Origin: an uncultured Lachnobacterium sp.
Lineage (GTDB): Bacteria; Bacillota; Clostridia; Lachnospirales; Lachnospiraceae
Direction of reading: 5' to 3'
Assembly: GCA_937889225.1 (NCBI GenBank)
Contig: CALAST010000011.1
Coordinates: 1-47,821 of the forward strand
Length of the DNA: 47,821 bases
Of this stretch, positions 8,257 through 16,826 are shown piece by piece (within the stretch, counting starts at the first letter, position 1; every line of letters starts with the position of its first letter). A model generated the notes under the pieces. That model did no database searches, was not told the origin of the DNA, and saw only the letters and a program-made list of their open reading frames with translations. The position numbers were made by a program, and so were the translations under genes.

Positions 8257-8284
8257 AAGGCGTCGCGGAAATGCGGCGCCTTTT
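8257..8284 (+). terminator. Terminator at the end of the thiamine operon
   Basis: AAGGCGTCGC pairs with GCGGCGCCTT (one G-U) around GGAAAT, ending in T4. It follows the truncated kinase stump. Confidence 0.85.
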
Positions 8285-8738
8285 AAGGGCATCCTTGAAT
8301 TGTTCACATTTTTCTGCTATAATATAAATGCTCTTAAAGGAGCACGATCATTACATCCCTTTTGTATTCAAACATCAAAGCCGGTTGAACTGTCAGGCGG
8401 AGCAAAGTATCACTTACTGTGAAAGAATAATCAATTTTTTCTCCTTTGATTTTTCGAGAAATTGATACCAAACTTTGATACTAAAACAGTACCAAACGGG
8501 CTGAGAACTCAGAGAATATAGAGAAAAACGAAGAAAAATGAGCGAAATCTCACAGAAATTTGCCTAAATCAGGGCGAAAAGTAACTGTGGGAAAGAACTC
8601 GTAAGCGAGTGGGAATAGAATAAATGTTATTTGGCATAGTTATGATTGAGCAAATAAAAACGGCAGAGCAACTAATAGAGTTGGTATCCGTATATCGTAA
8701 AAATAAAAAGAGAGAAATGCATTAGAGAGAATAGATAC
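8285..8738. other. Gene-free stretch at the composition junction
   Basis: I see no convincing gene here. There is a promoter at 8295-8323 and a run of degenerate GATACCAAA/GATACTAAA-type direct repeats near 8463-8497. A 27-codon frame (8642-8725, starting MIEQIKTAEQLIELV) lies just before a strong terminator but lacks a ribosome site. The stretch looks like the scar of a deletion or integration event between the G+C-richer left part and the AT-richer right part. Confidence 0.4.
8295..8323 (+). promoter_or_regulatory. Candidate promoter without an obvious gene
   Basis: TTGAAT (8295-8300), a 17-bp spacer and a perfect TATAAT (8318-8323). No open frame of note follows, so it may be left over from a deleted gene or drive a short RNA ending at 8787. 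Confidence 0.6.
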
Positions 8739-8787
8739 AAATTGTAACCTAGTTGGTCTGGAAACTAACTGAGGTTACAATTTTTTT
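8739..8787 (+). terminator. Strong Rho-independent terminator
   Basis: A perfect 12-bp stem joins AAATTGTAACCT (8739-8750) to AGGTTACAATTT (8772-8783), followed by T7 in total. It could end transcription from the promoter at 8295. Confidence 0.85.
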
Positions 8788-8900
8788 ATGGAGAAAATGT
8801 AATTATGATTTATCTTGATTTATTTTAATTGCTTGTATGGTTAAGTTGAAATGATTTTGTGTATAGTTCATTTCTCGACAATCTCAAAAAGATGATACAG

Positions 8901-9251
8901 TTACGATTTTTCATTCAGTTTTTTTAGAGATGCAATCAGTTTGTTTCGTGTAGAAGTATCGGAATTTTGATAGACTTCTATAAATTGAAATAGCTCAGGG
9001 TCAGTTTCTGAATGAATGGTGTAACTAGTTGGAGTGGGAATATCTGTTTTATTCGTCAGATAATCAACCGAAGTACCAAGCACATCTGCCATTATTTGAA
9101 TGACTTGAATGGATGGTGTACGGTCACCGGATTCATATCTGAGATAGGTAGGTTGGGACAGTTGCATTCTTTTCGAAACTTCATGTTTGCTGATTCCAAG
9201 TTTTTGACGACACTCAATAAGACGTTGTCTGTTTAATGATGTAGTATTCAT
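8901..9251 (-). CDS. XRE-family helix-turn-helix regulator
   Basis: This 116-residue protein is a probable DNA-binding repressor. The N-terminal HTH_3 domain covers about residues 8-65: RLIECRQKLGISKHEVSKRM, then LSQPTYLRYESGDRTPS (recognition helix and following turn), then QIMADVLGTSVDYLT. The C-terminal 45 residues are polar and may dimerise or sense a signal. It is a lone minus-strand gene facing the small protein gene at 9554. Its upstream region has two ATATACC-type half sites (near 9316 and 9343) that could be its own operator. It sits next to the composition junction, where regulators of mobile elements often lie, but no integrase is present. Confidence 0.9.
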   Translation of the reverse strand: MNTTSLNRQRLIECRQKLGISKHEVSKRMQLSQPTYLRYESGDRTPSIQVIQIMADVLGTSVDYLTNKTDIPTPTSYTIHSETDPELFQFIEVYQNSDTSTRNKLIASLKKLNEKS

Positions 9252-9553
9252 TTTTCATTCTCCAATTTAAAATTTATAGTTACAAATGATATGTTTATTA
9301 TATCAAAAAAACTTGTATATACCAAGGGAATAATATATAATAACATATACCGATGACATAACCATCTTATTTATGATTGTAAGGTTAAAAACTTAAAGTA
9401 TTTTCTTAACTAAAAATCTACCTATACAAAACACAGCTTTCAGTAGTATAATAGACTTTATATAGAAGCATAAGCAAAGATGAAACAAACATTATAAAAT
9501 ATAATGCACCGCAATGCTTCGGGGGATTTTGCAGATAGAAGGGAGTAAAAACA
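9252..9553. other. AT-rich divergent promoter region
   Basis: No gene is seen. There is a TATAAT at 9447-9452 on the plus strand without a good -35 box, and repeated ATATACC half sites that may bind the XRE protein. Confidence 0.4.
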
Positions 9554-9745
9554 ATGCAAAAAGTAAAAATTTTTAAATCACATGTAAATGAAAGCCGGGA
9601 TACCGCATCGATTGAGAGCACTCTTAATGCATTTGTAAAAGAGAAAAAAATTATTAGTGTTACACAATCGGTAGTGGCGAAACCGGGAACAGAAGGAACT
9701 ACTGCGATTTATTTTATGGTCGTAACTGTAGTTTATGAGGAGTAA
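9554..9745 (+). CDS. Small protein of unknown function (63 residues)
   Basis: I do not recognise this protein. GAAGGGAG precedes the ATG at good spacing, so it is probably translated. The sequence alternates hydrophobic and polar residues (KVKIFKS, then a helix with IESTLNAFVKEKK, then IISVTQSVVAK and IYFMVVTVVYEE). This suggests a small beta-alpha-beta-beta fold, like other roughly 60-residue clostridial proteins with a VxQS motif before the last strand. There is no signal peptide or membrane helix. A HAD phosphatase follows after 60 bp and could be in the same transcript. Confidence 0.65.
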   Translation: MQKVKIFKSHVNESRDTASIESTLNAFVKEKKIISVTQSVVAKPGTEGTTAIYFMVVTVVYEE

Positions 9746-9805
9746 AAATAAATTCATTACATAAGCTGTTATGAATAGAATAGGTTTCTTCTTTGGGGTA
9801 TAGCA

Positions 9806-10723
9806 ATGGGAAAAAAACAATTTGAAAGAAAAAGAAAAGAAACGATGCCTGTCTTAGCTATTTGTTATGATTTTGATAAAACACTATCTCCGGATGATAT
9901 GCAGGCACAAGGGTATATTCAATCGGTAGGATATGACATTTGTGATTTTTGGAGAGAATCTGACGAACTTGCGGAAGCAAATGATATGGACCAAAATTTG
10001 GCATATATGTATAAAATGATGCGGGAAGCAAGAGGAAATTTGATTTTCAACAGAAAAACATTAAATGCATATGGTGCAAAAGTAAGTCTGTTTCCAGGGG
10101 TGGAAGAGTGGTTTGAACGAATACGAGCATACGGAAAAGAAAAAGGTGTCATTATTGAACACTACATTATATCTTCCGGATTAAAGGAAATGATTGAAGG
10201 CACAACTGTTGCAAGGGCAGGGGCATTTGAAAAGATATATGCAAGTTCTTTTTTCTATGATGAAAGAGGCATTGCAATATGGCCGGCACAGGTTGTTAAT
10301 TACACAAATAAGACGCAGTTTCTGTTTCGAATTCAAAAAGGCGTGTTGGATATTAATGACCAAGGCGTGAATGATTATTTTCCACCGGAAGAACTTAGAG
10401 TTCCTTTTCGAAATATGGTGTATATTGGGGATAGCGATACCGATATTCCATGTATGAAATTGGTAAATTCTCACGGTGGACATTCCATAGGAGTATTTAA
10501 TGCCCAAACCAAAGATAAAGCGAAAGTATATAAAATGATGCGTGATAACCGAATTAAATTCTATGCACCGGCAGATTATGCAGAAGGAACCGAACTCGAT
10601 AAGTTAGTAAAAGCAATTATTGATAGAACCGCTTCGAATGAAGCCTTAGAATCTGTTCATTACGAAAATAAAAAGGAATACATGGAATTTAACCGAAACT
10701 CCAATAGCAGTTATTCACAATGA
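9806..10723 (+). CDS. HAD-family hydrolase
   Basis: This is a cytoplasmic haloacid-dehalogenase-type phosphatase of unknown substrate. Motif I is DFDKTLS (near residue 23), with the nucleophile Asp and second Asp in DxDxT form. Motif II is the Ser of IISSGLKE, and motif IV is IGDSDTDIP near residue 212. A large cap region (about residues 30-110) lies between. The 305-residue length fits HAD subfamilies annotated only as hydrolases. ATG 9845 (MPVLAICYDF) is an alternative start closer to motif I; the first ATG has a weak GGGG ribosome site. Confidence 0.88.
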   Translation: MGKKQFERKRKETMPVLAICYDFDKTLSPDDMQAQGYIQSVGYDICDFWRESDELAEANDMDQNLAYMYKMMREARGNLIFNRKTLNAYGAKVSLFPGVEEWFERIRAYGKEKGVIIEHYIISSGLKEMIEGTTVARAGAFEKIYASSFFYDERGIAIWPAQVVNYTNKTQFLFRIQKGVLDINDQGVNDYFPPEELRVPFRNMVYIGDSDTDIPCMKLVNSHGGHSIGVFNAQTKDKAKVYKMMRDNRIKFYAPADYAEGTELDKLVKAIIDRTASNEALESVHYENKKEYMEFNRNSNSSYSQ

Positions 10724-10753
10724 AACTAAGTGAACCAAATATCCACTTGACAT

Positions 10754-10818
10754 AAAAAGCACACATTATATATTGAAAGCATAAATCATGCATATTCAAG
10801 TATAAAGTGTGCTTTTTG
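10754..10818. terminator. Bidirectional terminator between convergent genes
   Basis: AAAAAGCACAC (10754-10764) pairs with GTGTGCTTTTT (from 10807). The 42 bases between can extend the stem imperfectly. It lies between the HAD gene (plus) and the chemotaxis gene (minus) and has T or A runs on both sides. Confidence 0.75.
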
Positions 10819-10859
10819 TTTGTTAATTTTATTGTGTTTAGTGAAAGAACAAGCTATTC

Positions 10860-12335
10860 TCACCCGGAAATTTCACGTTCCATCGTCTCAGCCAATTTCT
10901 TCAAAGTCTTGGTATCGTGCTCCATCTGTTCCATATTCGTTCCATAGATTTTTACGGCATCTGCAATTTGATTAATAGAAAGTTGATTTTTATTAGAGCA
11001 ATCTGCCATTGTGGAAACGCTGTTTTGAATCATAGTAAAACTGTCGGCAAGGTCAGAAACACTTTGGTCCTGCTCAGAAATATTGGAATAAAGCTCCGTG
11101 AAATTTTGCAGCAGTTTTGCAAAGCTGTCATTTAATTCGTCAATGCTTGCTAACGATTGTTCAACTGTTTGAGTGCTTTCCGTTAATTGTTTACGGGTTT
11201 TTTCTACTTGCAACTGCATGCTGTTTACAATTTGTTCTACATGGTCAGAACATTTATTGCTGTCAATCGCAAGTTTCTGCACTTTTTCAGCTACAACTGC
11301 AAATCCGGCACCTGCACTTCCTGCTCTGGCAGCTTCAATAGAAGCATTTAAAGAGAGCATATTGGTACTGGAAGCAATGGACTTTAGTTGTGATACAACA
11401 TCTACAATTTCATTCATCTGTTTTTGAATTCCGTCAAATACTTGATTGGTAGCATTAGACGAATCGCGAATAGTCATAATTTCAGAAGACATGCTTCCAA
11501 TATTATGTTCATTTGCTTTTAATACTTTTTCAAAATGCTGTACATTATCCATCAAAGTCTGAATCTGTGATTTGCAGACATCAATGCGGTTTTCTGCTTC
11601 ATTACAGGTGGACATCGTATCATCTACACTTGCGGTAATATTTAAAGAGTCATCCATAAGTTCGTTGGTACGAAGTTCTACTTGTTGGCTTGCATTGTTC
11701 ATATCGCTGATACGTCCATGCGTTGTTTCGAAATTTCGGTTTAATTCTGCATTAATAAGTGCCAAAGATTCAATGATTTTTTCTGCGGCTGCGGCTTGTG
11801 CACGGCTTTTTGTAATATAAGCACGTCCACGCTCTACAACAAGGGAAAAAAGTATACCCGTCAGGTTAAAAATCCCAAAACACATAATAAATTGGGAAAC
11901 TTTTCCTACCTTTTGCGGTGTGATAAAAAATTGTATAAAAAAGAGGAGGTCGGCCGTAACTAACTGTATACGGGAGTAGGCAGGTCGAAGGTATAGACCT
12001 GCGAGTCCGATTGCTGCCAAATATAAAATAAAGTCATCGCTTAAGGAATCGCCACTAAAAATAGAAATCACAAAGATAACAATCATAATGCCAACAGAGC
12101 TAATCATATATTTTGTATCTTTTGCTATGTTGATTTTTCCCATGATAAATAAAATAGTACAAAATACTGCAAGAACACAGCCAACGGCAATAGTTGCAGA
12201 CATATTTGCAGCAAGCAGGTTTTTTGCAAAGAAAATAGAAGCGACACCTAAAGTCAGTCCTATCATAAATTTGTAAATGCTGCTGTTTGAAATTTCATCC
12301 AATTTCATTTTCCTTTTTTCTTTTGCATTGCTCAT
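10860..12335 (-). CDS. Methyl-accepting chemotaxis-type receptor with a multi-span membrane sensor
   Basis: The C-terminal half (about residues 200-485) is a long coiled-coil MCP signalling domain. Its hairpin tip reads STNMLSLNASIEAARAG, then GAGFAVVAEKVQKLA, the site where CheA and CheW bind. Instead of the usual two membrane helices around an extracellular sensor, the N-terminal 170 residues hold about six hydrophobic helices with very short loops. No HAMP domain is evident. The tip deviates slightly from consensus (SAGAGF in place of EAGRGF or similar). It is monocistronic. No che or flagellar genes are in the window, so whether it controls motility or another output cannot be told. Confidence 0.92.
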   Translation of the reverse strand: MSNAKEKRKMKLDEISNSSIYKFMIGLTLGVASIFFAKNLLAANMSATIAVGCVLAVFCTILFIMGKINIAKDTKYMISSVGIMIVIFVISIFSGDSLSDDFILYLAAIGLAGLYLRPAYSRIQLVTADLLFFIQFFITPQKVGKVSQFIMCFGIFNLTGILFSLVVERGRAYITKSRAQAAAAEKIIESLALINAELNRNFETTHGRISDMNNASQQVELRTNELMDDSLNITASVDDTMSTCNEAENRIDVCKSQIQTLMDNVQHFEKVLKANEHNIGSMSSEIMTIRDSSNATNQVFDGIQKQMNEIVDVVSQLKSIASSTNMLSLNASIEAARAGSAGAGFAVVAEKVQKLAIDSNKCSDHVEQIVNSMQLQVEKTRKQLTESTQTVEQSLASIDELNDSFAKLLQNFTELYSNISEQDQSVSDLADSFTMIQNSVSTMADCSNKNQLSINQIADAVKIYGTNMEQMEHDTKTLKKLAETMEREISG

Positions 12336-12477
12336 GTTTTTGTCCCCCTCAAATCTAAAGAAATTGTAAAAAATATTAAAAATTATGTCATTTATTGAGA
12401 TATTACTATTAATAATGTACTATATCTTATAATAATTTGCAATTGCTATGCAATATATGGTTCATATAATTTTCGAT

Positions 12478-12500
12478 TCCGTTCACAGAGTGAACAGTAA
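12478..12500. repeat. Half copy of the GTTACTG-family palindromic repeat
   Basis: GTTCAC pairs with GTGAAC around AGA (12481-12495), followed by AGTAA, matching the right half of the palindrome seen at 22735. It lies just before the CmpB-family gene. Confidence 0.4.
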
Positions 12501-12551
12501 TTAAAGTTGAAAAATATGGGAAAAAGTAAATATGAGAAAAGGAGAAAAAAT

Positions 12552-13847
12552 ATGGCGTACACCAATTTAGAATTATTTGCATACTTTATGATATATTCCT
12601 TTTTAGGATGGGTAATAGAGGTTGGAATTGTGGCTGTAAAAGACAGGCGTTTTCGTAACAGAGGATTTATCAATCTGCCATTTTGTTTTATGTATGGTTT
12701 TATGATGAATATCCTAATTGTATCATGGCAAAATATGGTAAACCACAATGTGTTTAAATTTATTTTTGCATTTACCGTATTTGTGGTAATTCAATCAATA
12801 GCAGAGTTTTTTACAAGGCGTATTTGTAAGAGGATGATGTTAAAATTTGAGGATATTACACCTTATAATGGACAATGGGCAAATCTTGTAGTAGCACTTT
12901 TATTTGCAATGGGATTGTGTCTTGCTGTCGAAGTACTGCACCCATTTGTATTTATGTTTGTCACATTGTTGCCAGAGATTCTATTGAAGGCAGTATGCGT
13001 CATTGCAGGTGTAATTTTGGGATTGGATTTATTGCTTACGATTTGTGTGGTTATAAAAAAATATACAAATGCCGCAGAAGCTGTCTATTTCGAAAAAAAA
13101 GAACATACAAGTCACAAGTTGAATGGACGTATCTATAATATCATATGGGACCGTTTGGAGAAAGCTTATCCGAATATGGAGCAGGATGAAGATTTAGAAA
13201 AAGAGTATGTATTTGCACAAGGAATTTGTTTGGATAAAATTATATGGGTATTTTTAACATCTGCGTTTTTAGGTGATTTGATAGAGATGGTCTATTGCCG
13301 TATTGTAGGCGGAGAATGGATGAGTCGTTCTTCTGTATTGTATGGTCCTTTTAGCATTGTGTGGGGCATTGGTGCGGTATTGCTTACATTAGTATTATCT
13401 CGTTTTGCAGAAAAAGAAGACCGTTACATATTTTTGATAGGTGCATTGATAGGCGGTGTATATGAATATGCATGCAGCCTATTTACCGAGATTTTCTTAG
13501 GAACGGTGTTCTGGGATTATAGTTGGATGCCATTTAATATTGGCGGGCGAACCAATTTATTGTATATGGTATTTTGGGGAATTTTATCGGTGGCATGGAT
13601 TAAAGTTTGCTATCCAAAACTCAGCGGAATTATTGAAAAACTTCCGGCATTGCAAGGAAAAATCATTACTTGGATATTGATTGTTTTTATGGTTTGCAAT
13701 GCACTTATTTCTGCAATGGCGATGGTGCGTTACACACAAAGACAAGAAGGAATCGAAGCCGATAATCTAATAGAAGCCTTCATAGATACTATCTATGAAG
13801 ACTCCTTGATTGAAAAGGTATGGCCGAATATGGTGATTACGGAGTAG
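12552..13847 (+). CDS. Tandem ABC_trans_CmpB-family (PF06541-like) integral membrane protein
   Basis: This is a 431-residue polytopic membrane protein of the family labelled putative ABC transporter type IV, whose function is not established. The N-terminal half carries the family signature IYSFLGWVIE, then RFRNRGFINLPFCFMYGF. The C-terminal half repeats it in diverged form (SAFLGDLIEM, then SRSSVLYGPFSIVWG), and WDYSWMPFNIGGRTNLLYMVFWG completes the family pattern. It therefore looks like two copies fused. I start at ATG 12552 because AAAGGAG lies 7 bases before it; an in-frame ATG 45 bp upstream lacks a ribosome site. No ATPase partner is nearby. Confidence 0.85.
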   Translation: MAYTNLELFAYFMIYSFLGWVIEVGIVAVKDRRFRNRGFINLPFCFMYGFMMNILIVSWQNMVNHNVFKFIFAFTVFVVIQSIAEFFTRRICKRMMLKFEDITPYNGQWANLVVALLFAMGLCLAVEVLHPFVFMFVTLLPEILLKAVCVIAGVILGLDLLLTICVVIKKYTNAAEAVYFEKKEHTSHKLNGRIYNIIWDRLEKAYPNMEQDEDLEKEYVFAQGICLDKIIWVFLTSAFLGDLIEMVYCRIVGGEWMSRSSVLYGPFSIVWGIGAVLLTLVLSRFAEKEDRYIFLIGALIGGVYEYACSLFTEIFLGTVFWDYSWMPFNIGGRTNLLYMVFWGILSVAWIKVCYPKLSGIIEKLPALQGKIITWILIVFMVCNALISAMAMVRYTQRQEGIEADNLIEAFIDTIYEDSLIEKVWPNMVITE

Positions 13848-13880
13848 AGATTATAAAATTTATAATTTTTATTTATTTCA

Positions 13881-13926
13881 GTTATGAGCAAGTAGCGAAT
13901 ACGGATTGCGAGTGTCCGCTTTGCTT
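13881..13926 (+). repeat. Dispersed intergenic repeat R44, copy 2
   Basis: This copy starts GTTATGAGCAAGTAGCGAA. The hairpin CGGAT-TGCGAGT-GTCCG keeps its stem through a G-U pair, then the sequence diverges after the tail. It sits 33 bp after the CmpB-family gene. Confidence 0.75.
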
Positions 13927-13958
13927 GGCTTTGGGTAGTTTAAAATAAGCAACTATGT

Positions 13959-15200
13959 TTATTGGGAATCCGTAGTTACAGCTAATTTATGCTCATAAAT
14001 TCTCTCATACAATTCTAATATTTCAGATAACGGAATATCTTCTGGCAAAAGAAAATCGCAAATTTCAGCCCAAAAAGCTTCGTCTATGTGAATGGTACGA
14101 AGCTTTTTTGTTTCCTCAAAGGTAATGGAAGTCATACTTTCTTCCTTTGAAATGGGAATCTGTAAAAATGCAAGGTTTTTTGCACTATCTATTGTAGTTA
14201 CAGAAGCTTTTTTGACAGTTCCGTCAAAAAATGTGATATCTTTGGTAAGGGTATCCGGGACACCGTCTGCAAGTGTGCAAATAAGCACATAGGTATCTGT
14301 AATTTCAAGAAGAAATCCCTTTTCCCAAGCACCATTGGTACGCTGAAATGTAATGGTGGCTGGAAGTAATATACTTTCATTAAAAGCAGAATCATTTTCT
14401 TTATAATATCCTACATCATAAGGATTTGAAATGCCAATAATGCCGCTGTCAGCTATGCTGATGGTATGGGAATAAATCAGTTCCTGTATTTCTTCCGGTG
14501 GACATACCATAACAGAAGCAGTAACGGAGGTAGAGAGTCCATAGCTGTCTTTTGCAGTAAAGGTAATCGGATAAGTTCCGGCAGCAGTAATATTTAATTG
14601 GCTTGTGTCAATTATCACATTTTCATTCGTACATTCGGTATCTAAAAAATCCCAAACAGACACATAATCTTCAAATTTGGCAGAATTGCCTTTTGCGATA
14701 TAGAAGTTCGAAAAAACAGTAAGTTGTGGTGGTTCTTCTACGGTAATTTCTAAAGCATAGGTGCCCTCATTTTTCCATTCATCCATTACAGAAATCAGAA
14801 GTTCATATTTGCCGCCATAGGGAAAGGTATAGGTTTGTTCCTTCATTTCAATGCCTGCCGAAAATTGATTTGCAATTTCTACTGTATTTTCTTCTAATCC
14901 ATATAAGTTTAAAGAGTTTGCTGTTATTTTAGAAAAGAACGGTTCACCGATTTTGCTTTTATCCGTAATGCGAAGACTGAGTCTGTCAAGGGAGAGCGAT
15001 TCTCCTTTTTTTAGCGTAAGCGAATGAACGGAACACTTGATGTCCGGAGGAGTAGTATCTGTTTTTTGTGTAGATGTAGTATTTTCTTTTTGCGTGGGAA
15101 AAATAGGTACGTCAAATGCATACAAAAGAAGTCCTGTTACAACAAAGAAAATGAGAAGCAGAAGAAAGATAGTAATTTTATGTGTTTTTTTCTTTTTCAT
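13959..15200 (-). CDS. Membrane-anchored surface protein with beta-sandwich domains and a probable degenerate trypsin-like domain
   Basis: An uncleaved signal anchor (about residues 8-30, after MKKKKTHK) is followed by a Thr/Ser-rich stalk and one or two cadherin or Ig-like domains (about 50-240; TTPPDIKC is a typical domain start). The C-terminal region (about 280-355) follows the strand order of HtrA-type proteases: EKGFLLEITDTYVLICTL, then DITFFDGTVKKASV, then DSAKNLAFLQIPI. Where HtrA has the His of TNxHV there is TLADG, and where it has the Asp of DLA there is NLA. I find no GNSGGP serine motif. I infer a catalytically dead protease-like domain. The beta-domain identity is moderate; ligand and role are unknown. 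Confidence 0.7.
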   Translation of the reverse strand: MKKKKTHKITIFLLLLIFFVVTGLLLYAFDVPIFPTQKENTTSTQKTDTTPPDIKCSVHSLTLKKGESLSLDRLSLRITDKSKIGEPFFSKITANSLNLYGLEENTVEIANQFSAGIEMKEQTYTFPYGGKYELLISVMDEWKNEGTYALEITVEEPPQLTVFSNFYIAKGNSAKFEDYVSVWDFLDTECTNENVIIDTSQLNITAAGTYPITFTAKDSYGLSTSVTASVMVCPPEEIQELIYSHTISIADSGIIGISNPYDVGYYKENDSAFNESILLPATITFQRTNGAWEKGFLLEITDTYVLICTLADGVPDTLTKDITFFDGTVKKASVTTIDSAKNLAFLQIPISKEESMTSITFEETKKLRTIHIDEAFWAEICDFLLPEDIPLSEILELYERIYEHKLAVTTDSQ

Positions 15201-15306
15201 AGTTCGTTATAGTTCCTTTTTATAGCTAAAGTTTTAATTAAAGTATAGCATTGTATTTAATTTTATACACATATTTTTTTGCAAATTTGGAAAAACGGTA
15301 GTACAA

Positions 15307-15335
15307 TGTCAACTGTCAAGACAGCTGTCGGACAG
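15307..15335. promoter_or_regulatory. Tandem palindromic operator-like site
   Basis: Two adjacent inverted repeats, CTGTC-AA-GACAG (15313-15324) and CTGTC-G-GACAG (15325-15335), follow a further TGTC half site at 15307. The pattern is typical of TetR-type operators. It lies between the divergent genes starting at 15200 (minus) and 15465 (plus). No TetR gene is in the window. Confidence 0.5.
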
Positions 15336-15464
15336 ATGTTATAGATAATAGATTTGATAAAAGTGTTAAACATGTAGAACAAATAGTTTTCAGCTTCGAT
15401 TAAATTTAAAAAAGTATGGAGTACTGGAATTTGTTGCAGATGTTATTTTTAGGAGGGACAAGAA

Positions 15465-16529
15465 ATGGTAAAATTAAAGAAGATTCTAAATGAAATCTTT
15501 ATTGAAGGCTTAAGCGGTATGGCAACCGGATTATTTGCCACATTGATTATTGGAACAATTATTCAGCAGATTGGAAGCATTGTTCCGGGAGTAATAGGAG
15601 ATATGCTTTACATAATCGGAAAAGTAGCGGCTAGTGTAACAGGTGTAGGGATTGGATGTGGTGTTGCAGTACGTTTTAAGGAAAGTCCGCTTGTAATTAT
15701 GTCAGCAGCGACATCCGGCATGATAGGGGCGTTTGCAAGTAAGATATTAGCAGGACAGGTATTAGTGGATGGAGTGATTTGCTATTCCGGACCAGGAGAA
15801 CCGTTAGGTGCTTTTATTGCGGCAATTGCAGGTATTTATGTTGGACGAGCTGTTTCCGGAAAGACAAAAGTGGATATTTTAATTACACCGCTTTGCAGCA
15901 TTTTGACAGGTGCAACAGTTGGTCTTATATTTGGACCGCCAATTTCTGCATTTATGACATTCCTTGGACATATCATTAATATTGCAACCGAACAACAGCC
16001 ATTTTTAATGGGTGTATTGGTATCGGTATTAATGGGAATTGCTTTGACACTTCCGATAAGTTCTGCGGCTTTAGGGGTAATCTTAAATTTATCCGGTCTT
16101 GCAGCAGGTGCGGCAACTGCGGGATGCTGTGCAAATATGGTTGGATTTGCAGTAGCAAGCTATCGAGAAAATAAAGTAAATGGTCTTTTGGCACAAGGGC
16201 TTGGAACGAGCATGCTTCAGATTGGAAATATTGTAAGAAAACCAATTATTTGGCTTCCTGCAATTATAAGCAGTGCAATTTTAGGACCGCTTTCTACGAT
16301 GGTGTTTAAAATGACGAATAATGCAACCGGCTCAGGTATGGGAACAGCCGGTTTGGTTGGGCAGATTACAACGTATCAGACTATGATACAGGACGCAGAT
16401 GCAGGAATTGTACTTGTGAAGATTATTATTATGCATATCGTGCTTCCGGCAATTTTAGCATTTGGAATTTCTGAATTTATGCGTAAAAAAGGTTGGATTA
16501 AGGATAGGGATATGGCACTTAAAGTTTAA
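15465..16529 (+). CDS. PTS_EIIC_2-family membrane transport protein
   Basis: This is a 354-residue very hydrophobic protein with about eight to ten membrane helices, matching the PTS system EIIC family 2 (PF13303). It has family-like glycine-rich segments such as GLSGMATGLFATLIIGTIIQ, SGPGEPLGAF and LPISSAALGVILNLSG. No EIIA or EIIB phosphorylation domain is fused or adjacent, so its sugar or other substrate is unknown and it may not be a phosphotransferase at all. AGGAGG lies 9 bases before the ATG. The tandem CTGTC/GACAG site about 130 bp upstream may regulate it. Confidence 0.85.
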   Translation: MVKLKKILNEIFIEGLSGMATGLFATLIIGTIIQQIGSIVPGVIGDMLYIIGKVAASVTGVGIGCGVAVRFKESPLVIMSAATSGMIGAFASKILAGQVLVDGVICYSGPGEPLGAFIAAIAGIYVGRAVSGKTKVDILITPLCSILTGATVGLIFGPPISAFMTFLGHIINIATEQQPFLMGVLVSVLMGIALTLPISSAALGVILNLSGLAAGAATAGCCANMVGFAVASYRENKVNGLLAQGLGTSMLQIGNIVRKPIIWLPAIISSAILGPLSTMVFKMTNNATGSGMGTAGLVGQITTYQTMIQDADAGIVLVKIIIMHIVLPAILAFGISEFMRKKGWIKDRDMALKV

Positions 16530-16579
16530 CTGAATCAGGAAGGTTCCTATTTGGTTAATTAGAAAATAAATGTAGAGTG

Positions 16580-16636
16580 AGCATCTTTTTTTCATGAAGT
16601 GGTTTTACATTTCAAAAGAAAAAGAGATGCTTATTT
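16580..16636 (+). terminator. Terminator-like long hairpin
   Basis: AGCATCTTTTTTT pairs with AAAGAGATGCT across about 30 bases, followed by a T-rich TTATTTTA. It probably ends the PTS_EIIC_2 transcript. Confidence 0.5.
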
Positions 16637-16826
16637 TATAGAAATGCAGATACGGAAAATTAGTTTTAATTGTTAGATGTTTTTTACTTTTATTTGATAT
16701 AGAAACTTCTGCTTTCCATTGTATGCCTAATATATTGGAAACGAGGATGTTTCAGTAGGGGTGCTTGACAGTTTAAATATAAGAGAGTAAGATTTATGAG
16801 AATAATTGAGAGATAAGGAGATTGTT

